From Anaerostipes sp. (GTDB lineage: Bacteria; Bacillota; Clostridia; Lachnospirales; Lachnospiraceae), in NCBI GenBank assembly GCA_028697725.1, contig JAQVEG010000001.1:103516-167515 (forward strand): a stretch of 64,000 bases of DNA. The letters are read 5' to 3'. Positions 35,430 through 45,144 of this stretch are shown one piece after another. The position numbers and the translations under genes were made by a program. Position 1 is the first letter of the stretch, and every line of letters begins with the position of its first letter. The notes under the pieces are model-generated. The model was not told the origin of the DNA. It was given only the letters and a program-made list of their open reading frames with translations, and searched no databases.

Positions 35430-38043
35430 ATTAACACCGATGATGGAACAATATATGAAAATTAAAGAGCAGAATGAAGACTGTATCTTATTTTATCGTC
35501 TTGGAGATTTTTATGAGATGTTCTTTGATGATGCCATTGTTGCCTCAAAGGAGCTTGAGATTACCTTGACAGGAAAAAACTGTGGACTTGATGAGAAAGC
35601 ACCTATGTGTGGAATTCCTCATCATGCAGTGGATTCTTATTTAAATAAGTTAGTAGAACGTGGATACAAGGTTGGAATTTGTGAGCAGGTGGAAGATCCT
35701 AGTACAGCAAAGGGGATTGTAAAACGTGAGATTATCAGAATTGTAACTCCAGGAACCAACATTTCTCAGCAAAGTCTGGATGATACGAAAAATAATTATT
35801 TAATGTGTGTGTTTGGAGATGATGATTCCTTTGGAATATCTTTTGTAGATATTACAACAGGAGATTTTAGAACTACATGGGTGGATGATAAAAGTAAAGT
35901 TGTAGATGAAATATTCAAATTTTCACCGGCTGAGATTATTTGTAATGATGCATTTTTAATTAGTGGTGTAGATTTTGATTTCATTAAGAATAAAATTAAA
36001 GTAACAATTTCAAGTATTGAGCCACATTATTTTGATGAAGTTCAGGGAATAAATGCAATTAAGAATCAATTTAAAGTTGCAAATCTTCAAGGGTTAGGAT
36101 TAGAAGAAGAGGCAATCAATACGGTATCCACAGGAGCCCTTCTTTTATATTTACATGAAACACAAAAAAGTTCTTTAGATCATTTGATGCATATTACACC
36201 ATATGTTACCAGTCAGTTTATGATTATTGACAATTCTAGCAGAAGAAATCTTGAATTATGTGAAACAATACGAGATAAGCAAAAAAGAGGTTCCCTTCTA
36301 TGGGTTTTAGATAAAACAAAGACAGCCATGGGTGCCAGACGATTAAGGCAGATGGTAGAACAGCCTTTGGTGCAGGAACGTGACATTACAAAAAGATATG
36401 AGGCAATTACTTCGTTTTTAAATCATGCCATTGTAAGAGAGGAATTAAGAGAGTACCTGAATCCCATTTATGATTTGGAACGGTTAATGACCAAGGTAAG
36501 TTATAAGTCGGCGAATCCAAGAGATATGATTGCCTTTAAGATATCACTTCAGTGGTTGACTCCGATCAAAGAAATACTAGAAGAATGTGAGGATGAATTA
36601 CTTACAACCCTAAAAAATGAATTAGATCCACTTCAGGATATTTATGAGTTATTAGAGGCATCTATCTTAGAAGAACCACCAATTACAATTAAAGAAGGTG
36701 GAATTATCAAAGATGGATTTAAAGATGAGATTGATGAATTAAAGCAGGCAAAAACAGATGGTAAGCAGTGGCTTATGGATTTGGAAGAACGAGAAAAGAA
36801 AGCAACAGGAATTAAGAATTTAAAAGTAAAATATAACAAAGTGTTTGGATATTATTTTGATGTTACCAACTCATACAAAGACTTGGTACCAGAACGCTAT
36901 ATTAGAAAGCAGACGTTGGCTAATTCTGAGCGATATACCACAGAAGAATTGGATCAGTTAGCAGATAAAATTCTTGGAGCGGAAGATAAGCTATATGCCT
37001 TAGAATATGAGACTTATGTGGTTGTTCGAGATACATTAGCTGGGGAGATGGAACGTATCTCAAGAACTGCCAGAGTCATTGCCGATTTAGATGCTATGGC
37101 TTCTCTTGCTTATGTTGCAGAACAAAATGGATATACAAGACCAAAATTGAATCAAAAAGGTACGATTCAAATTAAGGATGGACGTCATCCAGTGGTTGAA
37201 AAGATGATGAAAAATGATATGTTTATTGCAAATGATACTCAGTTAGACCAAAGGAAGAATCGTGTTGCCATTATCACAGGCCCCAATATGGCAGGAAAAT
37301 CTACATATATGCGCCAGACAGCATTGATTGTATTAATGGCACAGATTGGATCATTTGTTCCAGCAAGTAAAGCTAATATAGGGATTGTAGATCGAATCTT
37401 TACAAGAGTTGGTGCTTCTGATGATCTTGCATCTGGACAAAGTACATTTATGGTGGAGATGAGTGAAGTTGCCAATATTCTTAGAAATGCAACCAAGAAC
37501 AGTCTTTTGATTTTAGATGAAATTGGACGTGGAACAAGTACCTATGATGGGCTTAGTATTGCATGGGCAGTGGTTGAATATATTAGCAACTCAAGACTTT
37601 TGGGTGCAAAAACATTATTTGCAACTCACTATCATGAATTGACAGAATTAGAAGGCAAGATACAAAGTGTAAATAACTACTGTATTGCAGTCAAAGAGCA
37701 GGGCGATAATATCGTATTTTTACGGAAGATTGTCAAAGGTGGAGCAGATAAAAGTTATGGAATTCAAGTTGCAAAACTTGCAGGAGTTCCTGAAATGGTT
37801 ATTTCAAGAGCAAATGAAATTGTCAAAGAATTGGCACAACATGATATTGCTTTGGATACAAAGAATATTTCTGTAATAGATGAACCAGAGCAGCTTTCAT
37901 TTTTTATGGATAGCCCAGAGCCAACCATGGAGCATCCGTTTATGATTGAATTAAGGGAAAAAGATTTATCCGATATGACTCCCTTAGAAGCATTAAACTA
38001 TTTGTATGTGTTACAAAATAAATTAAAGGAGGAGGAATCTTAA
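35422..38043 (+). CDS. mutS: DNA mismatch repair protein MutS
   Basis: 873 residues. The mismatch-reading F-x-E motif is present in RLGDFYEMFFDD near residue 30, followed by connector, lever and clamp domains. The ATPase has Walker A GPNMAGKS at 620-627, the LILDEIGRGTSTYDG Walker B/signature region and FATHYHEL. It recognises mismatches and recruits MutL. GGAG for translation lies within the end of miaB, and the stop codon shares its last A with the mutL start. Confidence 0.98.
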   Translation: MAKLTPMMEQYMKIKEQNEDCILFYRLGDFYEMFFDDAIVASKELEITLTGKNCGLDEKAPMCGIPHHAVDSYLNKLVERGYKVGICEQVEDPSTAKGIVKREIIRIVTPGTNISQQSLDDTKNNYLMCVFGDDDSFGISFVDITTGDFRTTWVDDKSKVVDEIFKFSPAEIICNDAFLISGVDFDFIKNKIKVTISSIEPHYFDEVQGINAIKNQFKVANLQGLGLEEEAINTVSTGALLLYLHETQKSSLDHLMHITPYVTSQFMIIDNSSRRNLELCETIRDKQKRGSLLWVLDKTKTAMGARRLRQMVEQPLVQERDITKRYEAITSFLNHAIVREELREYLNPIYDLERLMTKVSYKSANPRDMIAFKISLQWLTPIKEILEECEDELLTTLKNELDPLQDIYELLEASILEEPPITIKEGGIIKDGFKDEIDELKQAKTDGKQWLMDLEEREKKATGIKNLKVKYNKVFGYYFDVTNSYKDLVPERYIRKQTLANSERYTTEELDQLADKILGAEDKLYALEYETYVVVRDTLAGEMERISRTARVIADLDAMASLAYVAEQNGYTRPKLNQKGTIQIKDGRHPVVEKMMKNDMFIANDTQLDQRKNRVAIITGPNMAGKSTYMRQTALIVLMAQIGSFVPASKANIGIVDRIFTRVGASDDLASGQSTFMVEMSEVANILRNATKNSLLILDEIGRGTSTYDGLSIAWAVVEYISNSRLLGAKTLFATHYHELTELEGKIQSVNNYCIAVKEQGDNIVFLRKIVKGGADKSYGIQVAKLAGVPEMVISRANEIVKELAQHDIALDTKNISVIDEPEQLSFFMDSPEPTMEHPFMIELREKDLSDMTPLEALNYLYVLQNKLKEEES

Positions 38044-39836
38044 TGTCAAAGATACAACAATTAGATCAGTTTACAATTGATAATATTGCGGCAGGAGAAG
38101 TCATTGAAAGACCGGCGTCTGTCATTAAGGAATTGGTAGAAAACTCCATTGATGCATCTTCTAGTGCCATTACAGTGGAGATTAAAGATGGCGGACTTTC
38201 CATGATTCGTGTAACAGATAATGGAATAGGAATTGGCAGAGATGATGTGAAAATTGCATTTTTACGCCATGCTACCAGCAAGATTAAAACAGTGGAAGAT
38301 CTAGTGAGTGTATCTTCTTTAGGATTTAGAGGAGAGGCTTTATCAAGTATTAGTGCAGTTTCTCAGGTAGAATTAATTACAAAGACAGCCTATGATTTTA
38401 CGGGGACATCCTATAAAATTGCAGGTGGAAAAGAAGAAGAGTTAAAGGAAATTGGGGCACCAGATGGAACAACGATTATTGCAAGAAATTTGTTTTTTAA
38501 TACGCCTGCAAGACGTAAATTTTTAAAATCATCGGGGACAGAGGCAAGTCATGTAGAGCAAGTGATGGTACATATGGCACTTAGCCATCCAGAAATTGCA
38601 TTTAAATTTATTCACAATTCTAAGAATCGTCTTTACACTTCTGGAAACGGAAACTGTAAAGATATGATTTATCATATTTATGGAAGAGATATTGCAAGAG
38701 CATTGATTCCTGTAGAATTTCAAACAGAGACAATGGCTATGTCTGGATTTATTGGAAAACCCTTTATCTCCAGAGGAAATCGTAATTATGAAAGCTATTT
38801 TATCAATGGAAGATACATTAAGAGCAAGATGATTTCCAGAGCATTAGAGGATGCCTATAAAACATTTACTATGAAACATAAGTATCCATTTGTATGCTTA
38901 AACTTTGAAATCGCATCTGATTTATTAGATGTTAATGTTCATCCAACCAAGATGGAAATTCGTTTTCAAAATGAAACCAAGCTATATGACATGATTTATC
39001 ATACAGTTAGAGATGGACTTCTTGGAAAAGATTTAATTCCAGAGGTAACCGTTGAACATAAAAAGGAAGAAGAAAAACCTGTGATTCCAAAGGTAGTGCC
39101 AGAACCATTTCAGCAGGTCAATCCCACAAATGAACCTCTAAAGAAATCCCTAAAAAAACCATCGGTATATGCAGGAGTTAATTATAAAAAAAGTCAGGAA
39201 CAAGAAAAGCCAGTGCAGATGACACTCAATGAAACCATGGTATTTGAAGAAGAAGCAAAGCCAGACCGCAAAATTATTGGACAGTTATTTCAGACATTCT
39301 GGTTGATTGAATATGAAGATAATTTTTTCATTATGGATCAGCATGCTGCCCATGAAAAAGTAAATTATGAGAAATTAATTGGGGCATGGAAAAAGAAAGA
39401 AATTTATTCTCAAAAAGTTGAGCCGCCTTACGTGGTAACATTATCTGTGGCAGAAGCTAGAAAATTAGAACGATACAAGGATGCTTTTGCAGGACTTGGA
39501 TTTTCCATTGAGTCTTTTGGTGGAAATGAATATTGTATACGTGAGGTTCCTGCCAATTTATATGGATTAGAGGAGAAAGAAGTTTTTATTGAAGTTCTTG
39601 ATTCTATGGATGATACAAGTAATACAGATAATTTAGATGTTATTACAAATAAACTTGCTTCTATGGCATGTAAAATGTCGGTAAAAGGAAATCAAACCAT
39701 GTCAGTTTTGGAAATCAAGGCATTGTTAGATGAATTAATGGAACTTGAGAATCCTTATACTTGTCCTCATGGAAGACCAACTATGATTCGCATGACAAAA
39801 ACAGAGATTGAAAAGAAGTTTAAACGTATTGTTTAG
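38043..39836 (+). CDS. mutL: DNA mismatch repair protein MutL
   Basis: 597 residues. The GHKL ATPase at the N-terminus has IAAGEVIERPASVIKELVEN, DNGIGI and SLGFRGEALSSIS. After a low-complexity linker (about 335-400), the C-terminal domain has DQHAAHEKVNYE at 432-443, the metal-binding motif of nicking MutL proteins, so this MutL should have endonuclease activity and the organism should lack a MutH-type system. It overlaps mutS by one base. The cdd gene starts 10 bases after its stop. Confidence 0.97.
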   Translation: MSKIQQLDQFTIDNIAAGEVIERPASVIKELVENSIDASSSAITVEIKDGGLSMIRVTDNGIGIGRDDVKIAFLRHATSKIKTVEDLVSVSSLGFRGEALSSISAVSQVELITKTAYDFTGTSYKIAGGKEEELKEIGAPDGTTIIARNLFFNTPARRKFLKSSGTEASHVEQVMVHMALSHPEIAFKFIHNSKNRLYTSGNGNCKDMIYHIYGRDIARALIPVEFQTETMAMSGFIGKPFISRGNRNYESYFINGRYIKSKMISRALEDAYKTFTMKHKYPFVCLNFEIASDLLDVNVHPTKMEIRFQNETKLYDMIYHTVRDGLLGKDLIPEVTVEHKKEEEKPVIPKVVPEPFQQVNPTNEPLKKSLKKPSVYAGVNYKKSQEQEKPVQMTLNETMVFEEEAKPDRKIIGQLFQTFWLIEYEDNFFIMDQHAAHEKVNYEKLIGAWKKKEIYSQKVEPPYVVTLSVAEARKLERYKDAFAGLGFSIESFGGNEYCIREVPANLYGLEEKEVFIEVLDSMDDTSNTDNLDVITNKLASMACKMSVKGNQTMSVLEIKALLDELMELENPYTCPHGRPTMIRMTKTEIEKKFKRIV

Positions 39837-39846
39837 AGGTGATAAT

Positions 39847-40221
39847 ATGACAAAAACAGAGTTGTTAGAAATTGCAAAATGTGCAAAAGAAAATGCCTAT
39901 GCACCTTACTCTAAATTTCAAGTAGGAGCAGCAGTTTTAACAAAAACAGGAGAAGTATTTACGGGCTGTAATATTGAGAATTCCTCTTATGGAGGGACTA
40001 TTTGTGCGGAGCGAACGGCCATAGGAAATGCAGTGTCTGGTGGTCATGTGGATTTAGAGATGATTGCCATTGCATCTAGTGGAGAGCAAACAGTATATCC
40101 ATGTGGAATATGTAGACAAGTAATGAATGAATTTAATCAGAATATGATTATTTTATGTGAGAGTGAAACAGGATTTGAAGAATATACGTTGCCTGAACTA
40201 TTACCGAAAGGATTTAATTAG
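39847..40221 (+). CDS. cdd: cytidine deaminase
   Basis: 124 residues from ATG 39847, preceded by GAGGTG; the frame is open upstream into mutL but without a usable start. Zinc-binding and catalytic residues are intact: C53-A-E55 in GTICAERTAIGNA and C86-x2-C89 in PCGICRQV. It is the small tetrameric form, which deaminates cytidine and deoxycytidine for pyrimidine salvage. It sits between mutL and miaA, whose ATG immediately follows its stop. Confidence 0.95.
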   Translation: MTKTELLEIAKCAKENAYAPYSKFQVGAAVLTKTGEVFTGCNIENSSYGGTICAERTAIGNAVSGGHVDLEMIAIASSGEQTVYPCGICRQVMNEFNQNMIILCESETGFEEYTLPELLPKGFN

Positions 40222-41166
40222 ATGAAACCTATGGTTATTTTAACTGGACCTACAGCGGTTGGAAAAACAGAACTGTCTATTGGACTGGCAAAAAAAATAA
40301 ATGGTGAGATTATATCTGCAGATTCTATGCAGGTTTATAAAAAGATGAATATTGGAACTGCAAAAATTAAACGAGAAGAAATGGACGGAGTGAAACATTA
40401 TCTAGTAGATGAACTTGATCCATCCGAAGAATTTAATGTTGTCAAATTTCAAGCTATGGCACATAAAGCCATGGAAGAAATCTATGCAAAAGGGAAAATA
40501 CCTATTTTAGTGGGAGGAACTGGATTTTATATTCAGGCACTTGTCTACGAAGTTGATTTTCAAAAGGAGGATGGAGATAAAAAGTATCGTACTTTTTTAG
40601 AAGACCTAGAAAAAGAAAAGGGAAAAGAATATCTCCATGAAATGCTATTAAAGGTAGACCCTGTCTCGGCAGAGAAAATTCATCCAAACAATGTGAAAAA
40701 AGTAATAAGAGCAATTGAGTTTTATCATGTGAATCAAAAGCCTATTTCCCAGCATAATGAGGAAGAAAAAAAGAAAGAATCTCCTTATAATTTTGCATAT
40801 TTTGTTTTAAATCATAAGAGAGAAGTGTTGTACCATCGAATCAATGAGAGAGTAGATATTATGATGAAAGAAGGACTGCTAGAAGAGGTAGAGCATCTTG
40901 TCAAAGAGGGATATACAAAAGATTTAGTTTCCATGCAGGGAATTGGTTATAAAGAGGTTTTTGATTATTTTGAGAAGAAATGTTCCTACGATGAGATGGT
41001 AGAGAAGATAAAACAGGATACGAGGAATTTTGCAAAGAGACAGCTAACGTGGTTTCGCAGAGAAAAAGAAGTGTTTATGTTAGAGAAGCAAAATTATAAG
41101 ACGGAAGATGAAATCTTAAATATTATACTAGAGGAATTACAGAAACGAGGAATTTATGAAGGATAA
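40222..41166 (+). CDS. miaA: tRNA dimethylallyltransferase
   Basis: 314 residues. The P-loop GPTAVGKT is at 9-16, followed by ISADSMQVYKKMNIGTAK, LVGGTGFYIQALV and the C-terminal MQGIGYKEVF segment. It adds the dimethylallyl group to A37 of tRNAs reading UNN codons, which MiaB then methylthiolates. The start follows the cdd stop directly, with AAAGGA inside cdd. The end overlaps the next gene by 11 bases. Confidence 0.97.
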   Translation: MKPMVILTGPTAVGKTELSIGLAKKINGEIISADSMQVYKKMNIGTAKIKREEMDGVKHYLVDELDPSEEFNVVKFQAMAHKAMEEIYAKGKIPILVGGTGFYIQALVYEVDFQKEDGDKKYRTFLEDLEKEKGKEYLHEMLLKVDPVSAEKIHPNNVKKVIRAIEFYHVNQKPISQHNEEEKKKESPYNFAYFVLNHKREVLYHRINERVDIMMKEGLLEEVEHLVKEGYTKDLVSMQGIGYKEVFDYFEKKCSYDEMVEKIKQDTRNFAKRQLTWFRREKEVFMLEKQNYKTEDEILNIILEELQKRGIYEG

Positions 41167-42445
41167 TTTAGCGACATATTATAAGGAACTAGGAGTTTCA
41201 AAAGAAGTATATGAATATTCAGTAAAAATAGAAAAAAAACTAAAGGACAGATTTAATGATTTAGATCAAATTGCAGAATTAAATCAATTAAAGGTGCTAA
41301 AGGCAATGCAGAAAAATCGTATTTCTGAGGCTCATTTAGAAGGAACCACAGGATATGGATATAATGATTTGGGACGAGAAGGAATCGAAGGAGTGTTTGC
41401 AGATATCTTTCAAACAGAAGATGCACTTGTGAGACCTCAGATTACTTGTGGAACTCATGCTCTGGGAATCGCTTTAAGTGCAAATGTAAGACCGGGAGAT
41501 GAGATTTTGTCGCCAGTAGGAAAACCTTATGACACCCTAGAAGAAGTCATTGGAATCAGACCGTCAAAAGGTTCACTGGCTGAATATGGAGTCACTTATG
41601 CGCAGGTAGATTTACTTGAAAATGGTGATTTTGATTTTGAAAATATTAAAAATGCTATCAATGAAAAGACAAAACTTGTAACCATTCAACGTTCCAAAGG
41701 TTATGCAACAAGACCGACTTTATCAGTGAAGAGAATCGGGGAACTAATTTCTTTTATTCGAGAGATTAAGCCAGAAGTTTTGATTATGGTTGACAATTGT
41801 TATGGTGAATTCGTGGAAGAAACAGAGCCAAGTCAGGTGGGAGCGGATTTAGTTGTTGGATCTTTAATCAAGAATCTTGGAGGTGGACTTGCTCCAATTG
41901 GTGGTTATATTTGTGGTAAAAAGGAATTGATTGAACAGTGTTCCTATCGATTGACCACGCCAGGACTTGGAAAAGAAGTAGGTGCAACTTTAGGAGTGAA
42001 CCGTTTATTTTTACAAGGAATTTTTCTTGCCCCAACAGTTGTAAACAGTGCGTTAAAAGGAGCTATTTTTGCTGCTAATTTATATGAATCTTTAGGTTTT
42101 CCGGTCATTCCAAATGGAACAGAAAGCAGACATGATATTATTCAGGCCGTTGAATTTGGAGATGGGGACAAGCTCATTGCCTTTTGTCAGGGGATTCAGG
42201 CTGCTTCTCCAGTGGACAGTTATGTTACACCAGAGCCTTGGGATATGCCAGGATATGATAGTGATGTAATTATGGCAGCAGGAGCATTTGTTTCAGGATC
42301 ATCTATTGAGTTAAGTGCAGATGGACCTATGAAAGAACCTTATGCTGTATATTTTCAAGGAGGCTTAACATACCCACATGCCAAATTTGGAATTATGATG
42401 TCGTTACAAAAAATGGTGGAGAAATCATTGGTTACCCTTTCTTAG
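41156..42445 (+). CDS. aluminium-resistance family PLP enzyme (methionine gamma-lyase-like)
   Basis: 429 residues, family PF06838 (YnbB). A PLP fold-type I enzyme: the Schiff-base lysine is probably K239 in GSLIKNLGGGLAP, and the aspartate is in MVDNCYGEFVE. Further signatures are GYGYNDLGREGIEGVFADIF near residue 60 and the SAGS-type GAFVSGSSIELSADGP stretch near the end. The family is named for a link to aluminium tolerance and resembles cystathionine beta-lyases, but its substrate is not established. It starts inside miaA (11-base overlap), a common arrangement in Firmicutes. Confidence 0.9.
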   Translation: MKDNLATYYKELGVSKEVYEYSVKIEKKLKDRFNDLDQIAELNQLKVLKAMQKNRISEAHLEGTTGYGYNDLGREGIEGVFADIFQTEDALVRPQITCGTHALGIALSANVRPGDEILSPVGKPYDTLEEVIGIRPSKGSLAEYGVTYAQVDLLENGDFDFENIKNAINEKTKLVTIQRSKGYATRPTLSVKRIGELISFIREIKPEVLIMVDNCYGEFVEETEPSQVGADLVVGSLIKNLGGGLAPIGGYICGKKELIEQCSYRLTTPGLGKEVGATLGVNRLFLQGIFLAPTVVNSALKGAIFAANLYESLGFPVIPNGTESRHDIIQAVEFGDGDKLIAFCQGIQAASPVDSYVTPEPWDMPGYDSDVIMAAGAFVSGSSIELSADGPMKEPYAVYFQGGLTYPHAKFGIMMSLQKMVEKSLVTLS

Positions 42446-42482
42446 AATAAGAAAAATTTAAGAAAACTATGATTCTATTTTC

Positions 42483-42511
42483 TATACAACCTTATCATCT
42501 TATGGTAAAAT
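42483..42511 (+). promoter_or_regulatory. candidate promoter of radC-mre operon
   Basis: TATACA (42483-42488) and TAAAAT (42506-42511) are 17 bases apart, 53 bases before radC. This is the only visible promoter candidate between the mutSL group and the shape genes. Confidence 0.5.
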
Positions 42512-42563
42512 TTATGAAGGAGAAATGATTTTTTTGTAATTTATGATATTCGGAAAGGATATT

Positions 42564-43262
42564 ATGAACGAAAAACATTTTACATTGAAGGAGTTACCCA
42601 TATCAGAAAGACCGTATGAGAAGTTTGAAGAGCTAGGGGCTGGTGCGTTGTCAGATGCAGAGCTACTAGCAATTATTTTACGGACTGGGTCCAAGAATAT
42701 AAGGGCGACTTCTCTGGCGTATGAGGTTTTGAATCTCCATCCTTATTATGAAGGATTATTGGGAATTTGCCATACGTCAAAAGAGGAATTGATGAAGATT
42801 AAGGGGATAGGTAAGGTTAAGGCAACGCAGATTTTGTGCATTGCAGAACTTTCTAATCGATTATCCTCGAGGAAAGTACATGATAAGGTGAGTTTTCATT
42901 CACCCCAGTCAGTTGCGGATTATTATATGGAGAAGATGCGACATTTACAGAGGGAAGAGATGATATTAATTCTTTTTAATGGGAAGAATAATGTTATCAA
43001 AGAAATTCAGATTTCCATTGGTACTGTGAATCAGACCGTAGCATCTCCAAGAGAACTTCTAGTAGAGGCACTTAGATATGAAGCTGTTTACATGATTGTT
43101 TTACACAATCATCCGTCAGGGGACCCAACGCCAAGTAAACAAGATCTTCTTGTGACCAAGAAGATTAAAGAAGCGGGGGAACTTGTTGGAATTTATTTAT
43201 CTGATCATATTATCATTGGCGATCATGCATATGTGAGCATGAGAGAAAAAAAGATGATGTAA
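42564..43262 (+). CDS. radC: RadC family JAMM-domain protein
   Basis: 232 residues from ATG 42564, after GGAAAGGA. The N-terminal helix-hairpin-helix region includes LSDAELLAIILRTGSKN and the KIKGIGKVKATQILC motif. The MPN/JAMM metal site H181-x-H183-x7-S191-x2-D194 is complete (HNHPSGDPTPSKQD). Despite the name, RadC is not shown to be a repair enzyme; its function is uncertain. It sits directly before mreB, an arrangement found in many bacteria. Confidence 0.93.
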   Translation: MNEKHFTLKELPISERPYEKFEELGAGALSDAELLAIILRTGSKNIRATSLAYEVLNLHPYYEGLLGICHTSKEELMKIKGIGKVKATQILCIAELSNRLSSRKVHDKVSFHSPQSVADYYMEKMRHLQREEMILILFNGKNNVIKEIQISIGTVNQTVASPRELLVEALRYEAVYMIVLHNHPSGDPTPSKQDLLVTKKIKEAGELVGIYLSDHIIIGDHAYVSMREKKMM

Positions 43263-43271
43263 GGAGAAGAT

Positions 43272-44243
43272 ATGCCAAAAGGCAAGATTGGGATTGAACT
43301 AGGAACTAGCTATTTAAGAATTTGTGCAAATGATAAAGATGATATTTTACAAATTAAGAATGTGATTGCATTGAACAACAAGATGAAACTTGTTGCAGTG
43401 GGGAATGAAGCCTATGCAATGTACGAAAAAGAACCATATACAATTCAAGTGATTTCACCTATGACTCATGGAGTTATTGGTGATTATACAAATATGAGAA
43501 GATTACTACACGTAGTTTTAAACTCTTATACAAAGAGATTTCGCTCCTACTCTTATTATGCAGCGGTACCAGTTGATATTTCTAACATAGAAAAGAGAGC
43601 CTTTTATGATATGATTTTAGAGGCAGGAGTACATGTAAAGTCAGTGGATTTACTTGCAAAGCCAATGTTGGATGCAGTGGGACTTGGAATATCGGTAGAA
43701 GAGCCAAAAGGGAGTATGATACTTAATCTTGGAACAGATACTTGTGAGATTTCAGTTGTTTGCCTTGGTGGAGTTGTATGCAGTCGTTTATTAAAGTGTG
43801 GCAGCAGTCAGTTGGATTCTTGGATGATGCAGTATATGAGGCGTCAGGAAGGAATTCAGATAGGAAAGAAAACAGCGGAGAAATTTAAGTATCAATATGC
43901 AAAATCTCAACAAGACAAAACTTTTTTTATAAAGGGAAGAGATGTAGTTTGTGGACTACCAAAAGGAAAGAAGATTCCATTATCTGTGATGGAACGGCGA
44001 ACCTATGAATTTGTGCATCAAGTGATTGCAGAGACAAAGGATATGCTGGAGAGAATTCCACCGCAGTTGGTTTCTGACATTATGGCAGGGGGAATCTTTC
44101 TATCTGGCGGTGGATCTAACTTTTTTAAAGTAAAGAGCTGGATGGAAGAAGAATTAAATTTACCGGTTCATACAAGGTTGAATCCGGAAAATACAGTGAT
44201 TCAGGGTCTAAAGGTAATATGTAATCAAAAGAACGATAGATAG
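43272..44243 (+). CDS. mreB: divergent MreB-family rod shape protein
   Basis: 323 residues, aligning end to end with MreB (GVIGDYTNMRRLLH, PPQLVSDIMAGGIFLSGGG). Key nucleotide-site residues differ: phosphate-1 has GIELGTSYL (E9) instead of GIDLGTANT, the catalytic EEP motif is AKP (K130), and phosphate-2 is LNLGTDT (N152) instead of the VDIGGGT-type motif. The adenosine motif SGGGS remains. It may bind but not hydrolyse ATP, acting as a non-catalytic partner of another MreB elsewhere (inference). The position, between radC and mreC, is that of a standard mreB. GGAG precedes the ATG. Confidence 0.85.
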   Translation: MPKGKIGIELGTSYLRICANDKDDILQIKNVIALNNKMKLVAVGNEAYAMYEKEPYTIQVISPMTHGVIGDYTNMRRLLHVVLNSYTKRFRSYSYYAAVPVDISNIEKRAFYDMILEAGVHVKSVDLLAKPMLDAVGLGISVEEPKGSMILNLGTDTCEISVVCLGGVVCSRLLKCGSSQLDSWMMQYMRRQEGIQIGKKTAEKFKYQYAKSQQDKTFFIKGRDVVCGLPKGKKIPLSVMERRTYEFVHQVIAETKDMLERIPPQLVSDIMAGGIFLSGGGSNFFKVKSWMEEELNLPVHTRLNPENTVIQGLKVICNQKNDR

Positions 44244-44266
44244 ATGAATACAAGTGAGGAAAGAAC

Positions 44267-45133
44267 ATGAGAATGCAAAAAAGAAAATTTGATTCAAGAC
44301 ATTATCTTATTATTTTTATAGGTGTATGTTTATTATTCATAGGAGTCAGTGTATTTGCAGGTGGAGTATTGTCTCCAATCAAGAATCTTGCTATGAATGT
44401 GTTAGCACCGATGCAAAAGGGAATTAACTCCTTTGGAAATGGTGTTTTCTCATGGAATGAAGAGAAAAAAACAACAAAAGAATTAAAAGATGAGAATGTT
44501 ATTTTAAAAGAAAAACTAGATGCTCAAAAGTTACAAAACAAAGTGTTGAAACAAGACCAAGTGGAGTTGGAGCGTTTAGAAAAACTATTAAAATTAAAGT
44601 CAAAATACAAGAAATATAATTCTGTTGGTGCACGAGTTATCAGCAAAGGATCAGGAAACTGGTTTGATATTTTTGTAATTGATAAAGGAAGCAAAGATGG
44701 CATGAAGGTAAATATGAATGTCATTTCTGAAGGTGGTTTAGTTGGAATTGTTTATGAAGTAGATAAAAACTACTCTAAGGTCCGTAGCATTATTAATGAT
44801 ACAAGTATGGTAAGTGCAATGTTTTTAAAAACAAACGATAAATGTATTGTTAAAGGAAGTTTAGATACAATGGATAATGGATATTTAGAGGTTGTTTATA
44901 TTGATAAGAGTGCCAAAGTAAAGAAGGGTGATGAACTTGTCACGTCATATATTAGTTCAAAGTTTGTAGAAGGAATTACCATTGGAACAGTATATGATGT
45001 TGAAAACGATTCAACTAAGCTGACAAAAACAGCAAAAGTAAAACCAAGTGTGGATTTTAAGCATTTAAAAGAGGTACTTGTGATTACAGATTTGAAAAAC
45101 TCAGTTTCAATTGATGATACCATGAAAGAGTAA
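44267..45133 (+). CDS. mreC: rod shape-determining protein MreC
   Basis: 288 residues. One transmembrane helix at about 12-33 is followed by a coiled coil (about 68-107, rich in K, E and L) and the two beta-barrel domains with GSGNWFDIFVIDKGSKDGMKV and the conserved GLVGIV. It is an extracellular scaffold linking MreB and MreD to PBP2/RodA. GAGG precedes the ATG; mreD starts 11 bases after its stop. Confidence 0.95.
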   Translation: MRMQKRKFDSRHYLIIFIGVCLLFIGVSVFAGGVLSPIKNLAMNVLAPMQKGINSFGNGVFSWNEEKKTTKELKDENVILKEKLDAQKLQNKVLKQDQVELERLEKLLKLKSKYKKYNSVGARVISKGSGNWFDIFVIDKGSKDGMKVNMNVISEGGLVGIVYEVDKNYSKVRSIINDTSMVSAMFLKTNDKCIVKGSLDTMDNGYLEVVYIDKSAKVKKGDELVTSYISSKFVEGITIGTVYDVENDSTKLTKTAKVKPSVDFKHLKEVLVITDLKNSVSIDDTMKE

Positions 45134-45144
45134 CAGGGGAAGAT

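Noticed and set aside
42446..42482. possible terminator after the aluminium-resistance gene (TAGAAT/ATTCTA)
   Set aside because: Only six AT-rich pairs around a loop of about 28 bases and a short T run.
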